NCBI GenBank assembly: GCA_946407495.1 | Contig: CAMJOB010000001.1 | Span: forward strand, 73,549-120,036 | Direction of reading: 5' to 3' | DNA length: 46,488 nucleotides | DNA from: an uncultured Bacillota bacterium | Lineage (GTDB): Bacteria > Bacillota_I > Bacilli_A > RF39 > UBA660 | The notes under the pieces: generated by a model | What the model saw: only the letters and a program-made list of their open reading frames with translations | Databases searched by the model: none | What the model was told of the DNA's origin: nothing | Program-made: the position numbers and the translations under genes | Shown: in pieces, positions 22,986-30,290 of the stretch | Layout: every line of letters starts with the position of its first letter | How positions within the stretch are numbered: the stretch's first letter is position 1

Positions 22986-23418
22986 TTATAAACTTCTTAA
23001 CAATTTCTGATACTAATTTTCCATCTACAAAATCAAATTTTGATTTAATTTCTTTAATTACTAAACCCATTGATTTTTTATTTATTTTTCCATCTACAAA
23101 ATGTTCGGACTCCCTAACTGCTAATTCGATTTCTTCGGCACTAGCAGCCACTGGGAGGAAATTTTCTAGTATTCTCCTTTCAACTATACACTCGTCAAAT
23201 AAGTCCTGTCTATTCGCCTTTTTATAGTTATTTTCGGACTCTTTAAGAGAATCGCACATTTTCTTAATGATTTGAATTTCAGCTTGATTATTATAAGGTT
23301 TAGCATTTTTAGCTGTCTTATACTCCATAATCTTAGCCTTTAAATTTCTGTAAGCCTTAAGCTTATCAGCGTCTTTACTCTTCAGTGCGTCTTTTATAAG
23401 TTCATCAATGTTTATCAT
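22978..23418 (-). CDS. GatB/YqeY domain protein
   Basis: The 146-residue protein matches the YqeY family along its length: an N-terminal helical LIKDALKSKDADKLKAYRNLK segment, the middle KKANRQDLFDECIVER and LENFLP stretch, and the C-terminal MGLVIKEIKSKFDFVDGKLV segment. YqeY resembles the tRNA-binding tail of the Gln-tRNA amidotransferase subunit GatB; its role is not settled. Its presence in a phage that decodes TAG, probably as Gln, is suggestive only. The stop TGA overlaps the AAA+ gene start. Confidence 0.88.
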   Translation of the reverse strand: MINIDELIKDALKSKDADKLKAYRNLKAKIMEYKTAKNAKPYNNQAEIQIIKKMCDSLKESENNYKKANRQDLFDECIVERRILENFLPVAASAEEIELAVRESEHFVDGKINKKSMGLVIKEIKSKFDFVDGKLVSEIVKKFIND

Positions 23419-23430
23419 AATTTTTAAATA

Positions 23431-23616
23431 TTAAATGGTTATAATTTCATCATCTGTAGTAATCATATAATAACAATCATTTGAATGAATGTCTTGTTTT
23501 TCACATATTTCTTCAAAAATTTCATCTCCTTGAAGTAAAGATTCTTTTTTAGTTAAGTAATGTTTAAAAACAGTACCTGTTGAATAGTCAAATATAAATA
23601 TTATTTCTTGTAGCAT
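23431..23616 (-). CDS. Small hypothetical protein (61 aa)
   Basis: This 61-residue acidic protein begins MLQEIIFIFDYSTG and ends with an acidic ITTDDEIITI tail. It starts one base after the stop of the upstream gene and is separated by 12 nt from the YqeY-like gene. No motif recognised. Confidence 0.72.
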   Translation of the reverse strand: MLQEIIFIFDYSTGTVFKHYLTKKESLLQGDEIFEEICEKQDIHSNDCYYMITTDDEIITI

Positions 23617-23617
23617 A

Positions 23618-23878
23618 TTATTCTACTTTTACTTTTTCTATATTATATTCTATATATCTATATCCATTAGGCTCATCAATATAATGATTTAAATAATCTT
23701 CATTTTTCTGGAGACTTTCATCATAATCAAATTTAACAGCTTCAGATAAATCTTCTTGAAGTATTTCTTGATATTTATTAACAGCTTTGTCAAAAGAATC
23801 GAATATTCCTGTTATTTCATGGCAGGGACCATCGTTAAGTTCCCAATTTGTTGTGAATACATATACAAATTTATCCAT
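23618..23878 (-). CDS. Small hypothetical phage protein
   Basis: 86 residues from the preferred start ATG 23878, which overlaps the stop of the upstream 54-residue gene (ATGGATAA); the ORF track uses ATG 23887. The product opens MDKFVYVFTTNWEL and has an IFDSFDKAVNKYQEI helix, resembling small conserved gut-phage proteins. Function unknown. Confidence 0.75.
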   Translation of the reverse strand: MDKFVYVFTTNWELNDGPCHEITGIFDSFDKAVNKYQEILQEDLSEAVKFDYDESLQKNEDYLNHYIDEPNGYRYIEYNIEKVKVE

Positions 23879-24035
23879 AAATTCCATTGTTTATTAAATG
23901 ATACATTTCGATCTCGTAATACCATAACTGAGATTTAGGAATGTTTTCAATCCAATCATTACAATATTTGTAATACTTTGGAATGTTATTATTCCTAAAT
24001 CTCCATTCTAAATAATTTCTAAGCGTCTTTGTCAT
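23871..24035 (-). CDS. Small basic/aromatic protein (54 aa) missed by the ORF track
   Basis: ATG 24035 to TAA 23871 gives 54 residues beginning MTKTLRNYLEWRFRNNN, rich in Tyr, Trp and Asn. It fills what would otherwise be a 130-nt gap, overlapping the end of the phosphoesterase gene by 17 nt and the start of the next gene by 8 nt, as many genes here do. Composition is protein-like. Function unknown; probably a conserved small phage protein. Confidence 0.72.
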   Translation of the reverse strand: MTKTLRNYLEWRFRNNNIPKYYKYCNDWIENIPKSQLWYYEIEMYHLINNGIYG

Positions 24036-24702
24036 CTATATATAAAATATGTAAATCATTAACAGGTACATATTGTTCATTTACATAAGAACAATTTGCA
24101 AATGTAATTCCATCTATTTCTTTTGAAAGATGATTTCCAGAATGAATATGTCCACAGAAACAATATTTTGGAGCTTTCTGTTTAATTATATCAGTAAGAA
24201 TATAATTACTTGCATCTTCTCCTTTATATATTCCATCGTGAATCATTCCAACTTCATTTTGATTTGGAGCATCATGCGTAATTAATATATCTATACCTTC
24301 TGGAATTTGAGAATATTTTTCTTTCAATCCTTCTTCATTAAGATTAAATGCCCAATTATAAAATTGTTTACACCAAGGAGTTCCATATATTTTAATTCCT
24401 TTATATTCATAAAGTTCATCTTGAATATATGTAACTTTAGAATCATGTGGAAATAGATTTCTTAATTTTGTTCCTTCATCCCAATAAGGAAACCAATCAT
24501 GATTTCCTGCAATAAATATTACTTTGTCTACAGGAAGTTCTTCTGCCCATTTTTTAAATACATCTCTAAACCAAACTTTTGATTTATGTCCGTTTGATTG
24601 AACAGATAACGGAACAATATCACCACAGATTAATAATAAATCTGCTGGTTGATCAATATATGGAAGAAAACCATGTAAATCACTTGTTATTAATATTTTC
24701 AT
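24019..24702 (-). CDS. Calcineurin-like metallophosphoesterase
   Basis: 227 residues with the full metallophosphoesterase motif set in order: DLHG near residue 8, GDIVPL, AGNHDWFP, a mid-protein ITHDAPN, and GHIHSGNH near the C-terminus. The dinuclear metal site is complete, so it should hydrolyse a phosphomono- or diester; the substrate cannot be read from sequence. It lies next to RtcB, so RNA or nucleotide end repair is possible. The start forms ATGA with the upstream stop. The gene ends in TAG (24019), one of three TAG stops in this arm; reading it as Gln adds nine codons, including another TAG, before TAA. Confidence 0.92.
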   Translation of the reverse strand: MKILITSDLHGFLPYIDQPADLLLICGDIVPLSVQSNGHKSKVWFRDVFKKWAEELPVDKVIFIAGNHDWFPYWDEGTKLRNLFPHDSKVTYIQDELYEYKGIKIYGTPWCKQFYNWAFNLNEEGLKEKYSQIPEGIDILITHDAPNQNEVGMIHDGIYKGEDASNYILTDIIKQKAPKYCFCGHIHSGNHLSKEIDGITFANCSYVNEQYVPVNDLHILYIDDKDA

Positions 24703-25109
24703 TTACTTTCTTCAATTATTATTATATTATCAGAAACTAATTCATCACCTCTTCCTTCATAATACCAACTTCCTTTTGGTATTATACATTTCATAACTGT
24801 CCCTCCCAGAAAACGATTATTAAATTTATTAGCATCTATTAAATATTTAAACGAATGTAAACCTTTGTTTACTTGTCTAAAATATGTTAAAATTCTAATA
24901 AACTTATATTCTTTTTGTGGAGACATCTTTACTGGAGGAAGAGATACAAAACTAAAATCAGATGATATACGTTCATTTAACTTATATGGAAACTTCATAT
25001 AAGGAGAACAATATATACCTTTATTAAATTTATATAATATCTTATAACAAATTATGTCCTCAGTTGCATATCTAGGACCACAATTCATGTTTGATCTTGT
25101 TAAACACAT
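24699..25109 (-). CDS. Conserved gut-phage hypothetical protein
   Basis: 136 residues with N-terminal MCLTRSNMNCGPRYATEDIICYKIL and C-terminal MKCIIPKGSWYYEGRGDELVSD. This layout (Cys-rich start, AxEDIxxYK, then xCIIPKGSxYY) is one I recall from hypothetical proteins of gut Bacteroidota phages. No known activity. It starts 4 nt after RtcB and is ATGA-coupled to the phosphoesterase downstream. Confidence 0.82.
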   Translation of the reverse strand: MCLTRSNMNCGPRYATEDIICYKILYKFNKGIYCSPYMKFPYKLNERISSDFSFVSLPPVKMSPQKEYKFIRILTYFRQVNKGLHSFKYLIDANKFNNRFLGGTVMKCIIPKGSWYYEGRGDELVSDNIIIIEESK

Positions 25110-25113
25110 AACA

Positions 25114-26487
25114 TTACTTATTTTTCCAAGGTTCTAAAGGAGCCTCATCACATTTAATACTAATTTTAGGAAATAATCTACATTTAATTACACAAGTATC
25201 TTGTATAATTTCTTGTATTTCTTCAGAGTCTTTATATGCCATAGGAGATTCATCAATGGTATTTTCACTGACAGAAGTAGAATATATGTTTGACATAGTA
25301 TTCTTAAACTCTTCCATTGATAATGTTTCTTTTGCTTTAGATCGAGACATTTTACGTCCAGCTCCATGAGCACAAGAATTTAACCAATTATCGTTTCCAA
25401 CTCCAATACATATTGCAACACCATCTCTCATATTAAATGGAACAATCATAGGTTCTCTGAATTTTGCACTAATTGCAGACTTTCTAAGAATATGATCTTC
25501 CAAATCAATAAAATTATGCGATGTATGTACAATTTCCTTTACTTTAATATCATATTTATATAAAATTCCACTTATGATATTTTGTACAACTCTATGATTA
25601 TATAAAGCATAAAGTTGTCCGAAACACATATCTATTAGATAGCCTTTCATATTTTCTCCTGTTAAATAACCAGGAATAAGTTTAGCTTTTTCTTGTTCTA
25701 TAACCTCTGATAAAGCTGATTGAAAGTCCTTCATATCAGAATGTGTTTTCTTATACTCTTCTTTGAAGTTTTTAGTAATTTCTTTTAGTTTTGATTTATC
25801 AACACCTTTTCCTGCTTTTGCAGTCCAATACTTACAAATCTTAACTCCAAAGTTTCTTGAACCAAAATGAAGAGTTATAGCAGAAGAATATTCAGTATCG
25901 TCAGATTCATCATATTCAATGAAATGATTACCACCGCCTATAGTTCCGAGAGATTTATAAAACACACCTTCATCCATACCAAGACGTTTAAGTTGTGATG
26001 AAATCCACTCTTCTGTTACAGTTGTTGGCAAATCATTAAGCATTTCAGGCCAATACTGACGATATATATTGAAATTTGTTGATAAAAATTTATAGAAATC
26101 CTTTTCTTGTAAATAATTAGAAAGTATTCTATTTGCTTTAAAAATAGAAATATCTCTAATATTAGTACCCATTGGGATTTCTTTTTTAATTTTATGCTCT
26201 ATTTCAGCATATTTTTCAACAGGTATCTTTTTATTAAGAACCATCATTGATACAGTACAACCTATATCAACACCAACGTGTTCTGGACAAATCCAGTCAC
26301 CAATTTCAGCACATAGTCCACAAGGACCAGATGCTCCAACATGAACATCTGGCATAAGGACTACTTTTTTATCTTTGAAAGCTGGACAATTGATTATATC
26401 ATATATTTGAGAATATACACCATCTTCTATAGTTTTTGCGTATATTTCTGCTTTAGTATATTTTCCTTGTATTACTATTGGATCCAT
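25114..26487 (-). CDS. rtcB: RNA-splicing ligase RtcB
   Basis: 457 residues with the RtcB signatures: LMPDVHVGASGPCG, the metal site HVGVDIGC, GTIGGGNHFIE, HFGSRNFG, and HGAGRKMSRSKAK containing the His that takes GMP. RtcB joins 2',3'-cyclic phosphate or 3'-phosphate ends to 5'-OH ends using GTP and Mn. In phages it is thought to mend tRNAs cut by host anticodon nucleases. Length is normal and no key residue is missing. It is preceded by a 49-residue gene through a TAA-TT-ATG junction. Confidence 0.96.
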   Translation of the reverse strand: MDPIVIQGKYTKAEIYAKTIEDGVYSQIYDIINCPAFKDKKVVLMPDVHVGASGPCGLCAEIGDWICPEHVGVDIGCTVSMMVLNKKIPVEKYAEIEHKIKKEIPMGTNIRDISIFKANRILSNYLQEKDFYKFLSTNFNIYRQYWPEMLNDLPTTVTEEWISSQLKRLGMDEGVFYKSLGTIGGGNHFIEYDESDDTEYSSAITLHFGSRNFGVKICKYWTAKAGKGVDKSKLKEITKNFKEEYKKTHSDMKDFQSALSEVIEQEKAKLIPGYLTGENMKGYLIDMCFGQLYALYNHRVVQNIISGILYKYDIKVKEIVHTSHNFIDLEDHILRKSAISAKFREPMIVPFNMRDGVAICIGVGNDNWLNSCAHGAGRKMSRSKAKETLSMEEFKNTMSNIYSTSVSENTIDESPMAYKDSEEIQEIIQDTCVIKCRLFPKISIKCDEAPLEPWKNK

Positions 26488-26489
26488 AA

Positions 26490-26639
26490 TTATTTAAATA
26501 TTGTTGAATTTTTATAACCTTCTTCCCAACCTAATTTATAGCCTTCACTTATAGCATGAGCTATTGAGTCGGAAAGAGATTTACCTATCATATCAAAACA
26601 TTGCTGAATGATTTCACTTATTTTTTCTTTATTTTCCAT
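26490..26639 (-). CDS. Small helical protein (49 aa) missed by the ORF track
   Basis: ATG 26639 to TAA 26490 encodes 49 residues starting MENKEKISEIIQQCFDMIG, an amphipathic helix followed by HAISEGYKLGWEEGYKN. Both borders are exact TAA-TT-ATG junctions (26639/26642 upstream, 26487/26490 downstream), strong contextual support. Function unknown. Confidence 0.75.
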   Translation of the reverse strand: MENKEKISEIIQQCFDMIGKSLSDSIAHAISEGYKLGWEEGYKNSTIFK

Positions 26640-26641
26640 AA

Positions 26642-26974
26642 TTATAGCACTTTAAGTTCATGTAATTTAACAATCATTTCTACACAAGAATCAATAAGGT
26701 TATCTGCTGATACATCAATATAAAGACCACTATACATAATAGAATTTCCTTCTAAATCTATTAGTGGTTTTAACTCATATATTTTTGGTAAAGCTTCAAT
26801 CAGTGCTGCTAAACTCCAACAAGGAAGGTCTTTAATATGTGATACTGTTCCATAATGAGGAATATCACACCAACCTTCAAGAACTGAATAATATTTAAAA
26901 TGGAAATCAGCAGTTTCTTTTGGTAGTATTTCAGCGAGTTTTTGACTCTGTTCTATGTCTGTGTACGCTTTCAT
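26642..26974 (-). CDS. Conserved gut-phage hypothetical protein, paralogue A
   Basis: 110 residues beginning MKAYTDIEQSQKLAEILPKETAD, then PCWSLAALIEALPKI and a C-terminal DSCVEMIVKLHEL. It is a clear paralogue of the gene at 26931-27287 (same YT start, ETAD/NTAD, CWSL and CVDAI/CVEMI positions). The family is one I recall as widespread in gut phages but uncharacterised. Its first 44 nt overlap the end of the paralogue in another frame; homology at the N-terminus supports this start. Confidence 0.82.
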   Translation of the reverse strand: MKAYTDIEQSQKLAEILPKETADFHFKYYSVLEGWCDIPHYGTVSHIKDLPCWSLAALIEALPKIYELKPLIDLEGNSIMYSGLYIDVSADNLIDSCVEMIVKLHELKVL

Positions 26975-27287
26975 TTTGAATTTTTTGACGTTTAATTATT
27001 GCATCTACACAAGCATCAACAGGATTCTTGTAGATACCTGAAATTATAGGCTTCTCATTATCACAAACTACAAATACTTTTCCATTTGTAGTGGTTTGCA
27101 AAGTGTAGTCATGCAAAATATTAAGTAATCCCATAAGACTCCAACAAGCTGTATGATATTCATCTATTGGTTCATTATATCTAACATAGGCTACATCCCA
27201 CATATTAAATCTCATATCAGCAGTATTTTCATCAATTCCTGCTTTTATAAGTCTTTTAGCTTGTTTTGGTAAAGTATAAATTCTCAT
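26931..27287 (-). CDS. Conserved gut-phage hypothetical protein, paralogue B
   Basis: 118 residues: MRIYTLPKQAKRLIKAG, ENTADMRFNMWDVAYV, ACWSLMGLLNIL, VDACVDAIIKRQ. A tandem duplicate of the downstream gene. The last 15 or so residues (NESVHRHRTESKTR) come from the 44-nt overlap with that gene and have no counterpart in the paralogue, so the C-terminus was probably extended after duplication. TGA stop; starts at a TAA-TT-ATG junction. Confidence 0.82.
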   Translation of the reverse strand: MRIYTLPKQAKRLIKAGIDENTADMRFNMWDVAYVRYNEPIDEYHTACWSLMGLLNILHDYTLQTTTNGKVFVVCDNEKPIISGIYKNPVDACVDAIIKRQKIQNESVHRHRTESKTR

Positions 27288-27289
27288 AA

Positions 27290-27685
27290 TTAGATATTAT
27301 TTAAATAGTTTGCTATTTCTTCTAAAGATTGACACCAAATGCCGTTATACTTCTTAACCATATTACCAACAGCATTTAGTGACTTAATTTGTTCTTTAGT
27401 AAATTCAAGGTCTCCATCTTTAAGAATAATACAAAATATAGCTTTATCATTTCTTGTAATAGCAGACTCTATTACTTCTGCAATAGAAAATACTCCTGTC
27501 ATTTTCGGAGTAATAACATAAAGATGATAATTACATTCTTCATTCTTTTGATATTCCTCTTCTGCTTGACATTCTGGTGTCCAATCTTCTACAACAGGAT
27601 TAAAATAATCAATTTTTAACAATGGAATTAGTTCATTTCTCCAAGTACTTTCATTACAAGTACCTCCTAAAAATACTTTATTCAT
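27290..27685 (-). CDS. Nucleoside 2-deoxyribosyltransferase-like protein
   Basis: 131 residues with KVFLGGTCNESTWRNELIP at the N-terminus, FNPVVEDWTPE, and YHLYVITPKMTGVFSIAEV, the layout of the nucleoside 2-deoxyribosyltransferase-like (Rossmann-type) family often found in phages. The family acts on N-glycosidic bonds of (deoxy)nucleosides; the true substrate is unknown. ATGA-coupled to the 42-residue Cys-rich gene upstream. Confidence 0.82.
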   Translation of the reverse strand: MNKVFLGGTCNESTWRNELIPLLKIDYFNPVVEDWTPECQAEEEYQKNEECNYHLYVITPKMTGVFSIAEVIESAITRNDKAIFCIILKDGDLEFTKEQIKSLNAVGNMVKKYNGIWCQSLEEIANYLNNI

Positions 27686-27810
27686 AATTTTAAGTCTTGA
27701 TTGTATTTAATATAATAATTTTCAGATTCTTTATTAATACACAAGTTAATATAAACACATTCTTTACAATTTCTTGTGCATGGTTTATTTAATTCAGGTG
27801 TGTAACTCAT
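27682..27810 (-). CDS. Cys-rich mini-protein (42 aa), possible metal-binding knuckle
   Basis: Absent from the ORF track. It runs from ATG 27810 to TGA 27682 and overlaps both neighbours by ATGA. It holds four closely spaced cysteines, CTRNCKECVYINLC (C-x3-C-x2-C-x5-C), compatible with a zinc knuckle or iron-sulphur binding. Begins MSYTPELNKP. Function unknown. Confidence 0.75.
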   Translation of the reverse strand: MSYTPELNKPCTRNCKECVYINLCINKESENYYIKYNQDLKL

Positions 27811-27989
27811 ATTTCTTTCACTTCAAGTTTTTTAATGAAAGAAAGTAAACTTTCATAAATTTTATTTTCAAATCTGTATAAATAATCATGCTCTGAATTA
27901 CTTGAATAGGATACTGCCTTTTCGTTGTTTTCACTAATTCTTTGCTCTATTTCTGTAATTAAATCAGATTTGTCTATGTACTGTGCCAT
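27807..27989 (-). CDS. Small helical hypothetical protein (60 aa)
   Basis: 60 residues, begins MAQYIDKSDLITEIEQRI and ends with a charged helix (SFIKKLEVKEI). No motif. It is ATGA-coupled to the Cys-rich gene and starts 2 nt after the upstream stop. Confidence 0.72.
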   Translation of the reverse strand: MAQYIDKSDLITEIEQRISENNEKAVSYSSNSEHDYLYRFENKIYESLLSFIKKLEVKEI

Positions 27990-27991
27990 AT

Positions 27992-28390
27992 TTAGTTTAT
28001 TATTTTATACGGATTATTTTCTTTAGTAACTTCAATTGCAAGACCTTTCGGTATTAATTCTAAGAAGTCAAAATGCTTTTCAAGTAACCATTTTATCAAC
28101 TTAAAACTACACTTTGGTGTATCTTTGTCATAATAAGATACGTCAAAACATAAAAGACCATATTCCTTATCCTCTTCCTCAGTCATGTTTGACATCGGAC
28201 GGAGATATGGCTTAATATCAACAATTTTATTATAATAAAATGTATCTCTTAAAACATCAGCATAATTGTGCTCTAAATCTAATGCACCTTCTTCTGTTGT
28301 TCCATCTTTAAGCCAAACTTTTACTCTTACATGATATGGCAATCTTGCTGAAAGGTCTTTGAACAATAGTTTTTTATCTTCTTGTGTCAT
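27992..28390 (-). CDS. Conserved gut-phage hypothetical protein
   Basis: 132 residues: LFKDLSARLPYHVRVKVW near the start, YNKIVDIKPYLRPMSNMT in the middle, and LLEKHFDFLELIPKGLAIEV at the end. These three blocks occur together in a hypothetical family I recall from gut phages and prophages. No catalytic residue stands out. ATGA-coupled to the next gene downstream in transcription is not seen; it is instead coupled by ATGA to the membrane protein gene upstream (28387-28390). Confidence 0.82.
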   Translation of the reverse strand: MTQEDKKLLFKDLSARLPYHVRVKVWLKDGTTEEGALDLEHNYADVLRDTFYYNKIVDIKPYLRPMSNMTEEEDKEYGLLCFDVSYYDKDTPKCSFKLIKWLLEKHFDFLELIPKGLAIEVTKENNPYKIIN

Positions 28391-28803
28391 TTATGTCTAA
28401 AATCAATTTTATATTTAGGATAAAAAGTTTCTGTAATAATTACTTTATCTCCTTTATTATAATGATCATATACCCATAGACCTTCGTATGTATATGTTTT
28501 TCCGTTATAACTAACAGTTGTTTTATATGTAGTAACACAATGACCTCCTTTACCAACGACACCTACAAAATGAGACGATCTAGATTTATCAAAAACTACA
28601 CCATCATATTCAATAGGTTTGTGATATTTATAACAAGCAGAATCTAAACCGAATAAAGTATATTCTTTATAGTAAAGATAATCATTAGTTTCTCTCATTA
28701 ATACATCACGAGGTTTAAAAATAGTTCCTAAAATAAAAACAAGTAATGCAATGAGAAATACTGAAAAATATAATATATAAAATTTTTCTTTTTTATTAAT
28801 CAT
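28387..28803 (-). CDS. Single-pass membrane protein
   Basis: 138 residues from the preferred start ATG 28803 (MINKKEKF), which overlaps the previous stop by 8 nt; the ORF track start is 15 nt earlier. A single hydrophobic segment YILYFSVFLIALLVFILGTIF follows four basic or polar residues, so it is probably an inner-membrane anchor with the C-terminal domain outside the cytoplasm. The rest is beta-rich with TTYKTTVSYNGKTYTYEG. Function unknown. Confidence 0.78.
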   Translation of the reverse strand: MINKKEKFYILYFSVFLIALLVFILGTIFKPRDVLMRETNDYLYYKEYTLFGLDSACYKYHKPIEYDGVVFDKSRSSHFVGVVGKGGHCVTTYKTTVSYNGKTYTYEGLWVYDHYNKGDKVIITETFYPKYKIDFRHK

Positions 28804-29284
28804 AATAGTTACTATCAATCACATAATCAAAATAATAAGGATTTGGATAATCGTAATTTGCCATTAGATATATAGTTTGTTTTATTTTACCTCTTAGATC
28901 ACTAGGATAATATACAATATGTTCATCATTTAACCATCGAATATATCTCCAATCACCTTTATTAAAAACTGCTTTAAGAGTATAACCTTTATATTTTCCA
29001 AAAGGAATTATATCATCTAAGCTTTTAGCAGTATATTTATATGACTTTGATTTTGATTCCCATTCATTATCTATGTGTGAAGGATCATATTTTATCAATT
29101 CTTTTCTTCTCGGTTGAAGTTGAATTTCAAATGCAACAGGATTTTCTTGAGGTGTGTAATCTTTTGGAAGATCTTCTTTAGACAAAACAGCCATTACACC
29201 TTCACCTTCCCAACCTTTTTTAGTAAGCATTATATCTCTGCATAAATAAAACTTACCTTTTTCATATGTTAACCATGCTTCCAT
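28796..29284 (-). CDS. Hypothetical protein with FGKYKG (DUF3820-like) motif
   Basis: 162 residues. The C-terminal half has IIPFGKYKGYTLKAVFNKGDWRYIRWL, the core of the FGKYKG...YxxWL motif found in DUF3820-like domains and in tails of some exonuclease-like proteins. The N-terminal half is unassigned. It may bind nucleic acid; that is inference. Stop overlaps the membrane protein start. Confidence 0.75.
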   Translation of the reverse strand: MEAWLTYEKGKFYLCRDIMLTKKGWEGEGVMAVLSKEDLPKDYTPQENPVAFEIQLQPRRKELIKYDPSHIDNEWESKSKSYKYTAKSLDDIIPFGKYKGYTLKAVFNKGDWRYIRWLNDEHIVYYPSDLRGKIKQTIYLMANYDYPNPYYFDYVIDSNYYD

Positions 29285-29301
29285 TTTGCTTTCTCCTATA
29301 G

Positions 29302-29376
29302 TTATGAATTATACATCCCTTCTATTACTTCAATTGCTTTTCTTCCTCTGTCATACTTAACATTGATCTCTATCAT
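29302..29376 (-). CDS. Possible 24-aa mini-ORF
   Basis: ATG 29374-29376 overlaps the TGA of the upstream gene as ATGA, the same coupling used by sure genes here, and the ORF reads MIEINVKYDRGRKAIEVIEG to a TAA. It fills an 88-nt gap. Length is too short to judge by composition; the overlap is the only support. Confidence 0.4.
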   Translation of the reverse strand: MIEINVKYDRGRKAIEVIEGMYNS

Positions 29377-30287
29377 CTACCTGCGGCTGCACAGTTTATA
29401 TCTTCCCAATTAGGACAGGGATTTAATGTGCAAGTCTCACATATACCTGTACATATAGAGCTAGCTATTGTACGTTTGTCTGTTTCATCGGAAACACATT
29501 GAATAGTATCACCAGCTTTAAATTTTGGTTTAATCTGTGATTGAGGTTGTTCTTCGAGCATTTCATCTATATAAGCCCATTTAACAACATTTTCTATTTG
29601 ATCCTCTCCATTCCAAAATGTTTTATTACTTGGATGATAAAAAGCAACATCGTGCCATATACTATCAGCATAACCTTTCCATTCACAAAAAAGTTCACGA
29701 TGTTCTTCTGGTTCTTCGTTTACATCATGCCAAGGTATATTAATATTTTGTACAATTTGTTTTTCAAGTTCAGAATATTTATCAAGAACTTCTTGCTTAC
29801 CCTCTCTGTAACCTCTCCAATATTCTTCATTAGCATTATCTTGCTTTTCAAGCATAAGGCTATCCAATTCCGAAAGTTCTATATAATCACATTCAAAGCT
29901 AAGACATGAACTTAAACTATATGTAGGACCACTTTTTATTAAAAAGATAAGTTTACCGTCTCCGTTTCCAGCAATACCATTTTTCCAATGTTTCCAAATA
30001 GAAATTTTCTTCGATTGTCCTTGCTTTTCAATCCAATTAATCCAACGGTCATATCTTAGGACATACTGACCATAACTCTCACCACTCTTACGTTCTTTCA
30101 GATAATCAATAAGTTCTTTCCTTATTTGTTCATCCTCTGGCTCTTTGAGTTCAGGGAATATGTCTTCAATAATCTTGTTACCAAAAGTAGGTATTTTATC
30201 TACATTTGGTGCATTATACCATTTCTTAGCTCTTTCAACAACTTCATCATAAAGTTTAGCTTTTTGCTCTATAGTAAGTTCACTCAT
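29373..30287 (-). CDS. Gut-phage paralogous family protein (IFPELKE / WIEKQG type) with DUF551-like segment
   Basis: 304 residues. The N-terminus MSELTIEQKAKLYDEVVERAK, then IIEDIFPELKEPEDEQIRKEL and WINWIEKQGQ define a family with three members in this window (with 30291-31214 and 33474-34259). The middle has WHDVNEEPEEHRELFCEW, similar to DUF551, and the C-terminus has a Cys-rich patch CTGICETCTLNPCPNW. It lacks the DAKDGD and TKEQR blocks of the other two, so it is a mosaic. Role unknown. Confidence 0.82.
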   Translation of the reverse strand: MSELTIEQKAKLYDEVVERAKKWYNAPNVDKIPTFGNKIIEDIFPELKEPEDEQIRKELIDYLKERKSGESYGQYVLRYDRWINWIEKQGQSKKISIWKHWKNGIAGNGDGKLIFLIKSGPTYSLSSCLSFECDYIELSELDSLMLEKQDNANEEYWRGYREGKQEVLDKYSELEKQIVQNINIPWHDVNEEPEEHRELFCEWKGYADSIWHDVAFYHPSNKTFWNGEDQIENVVKWAYIDEMLEEQPQSQIKPKFKAGDTIQCVSDETDKRTIASSICTGICETCTLNPCPNWEDINCAAAGR

Positions 30288-30290
30288 AAT

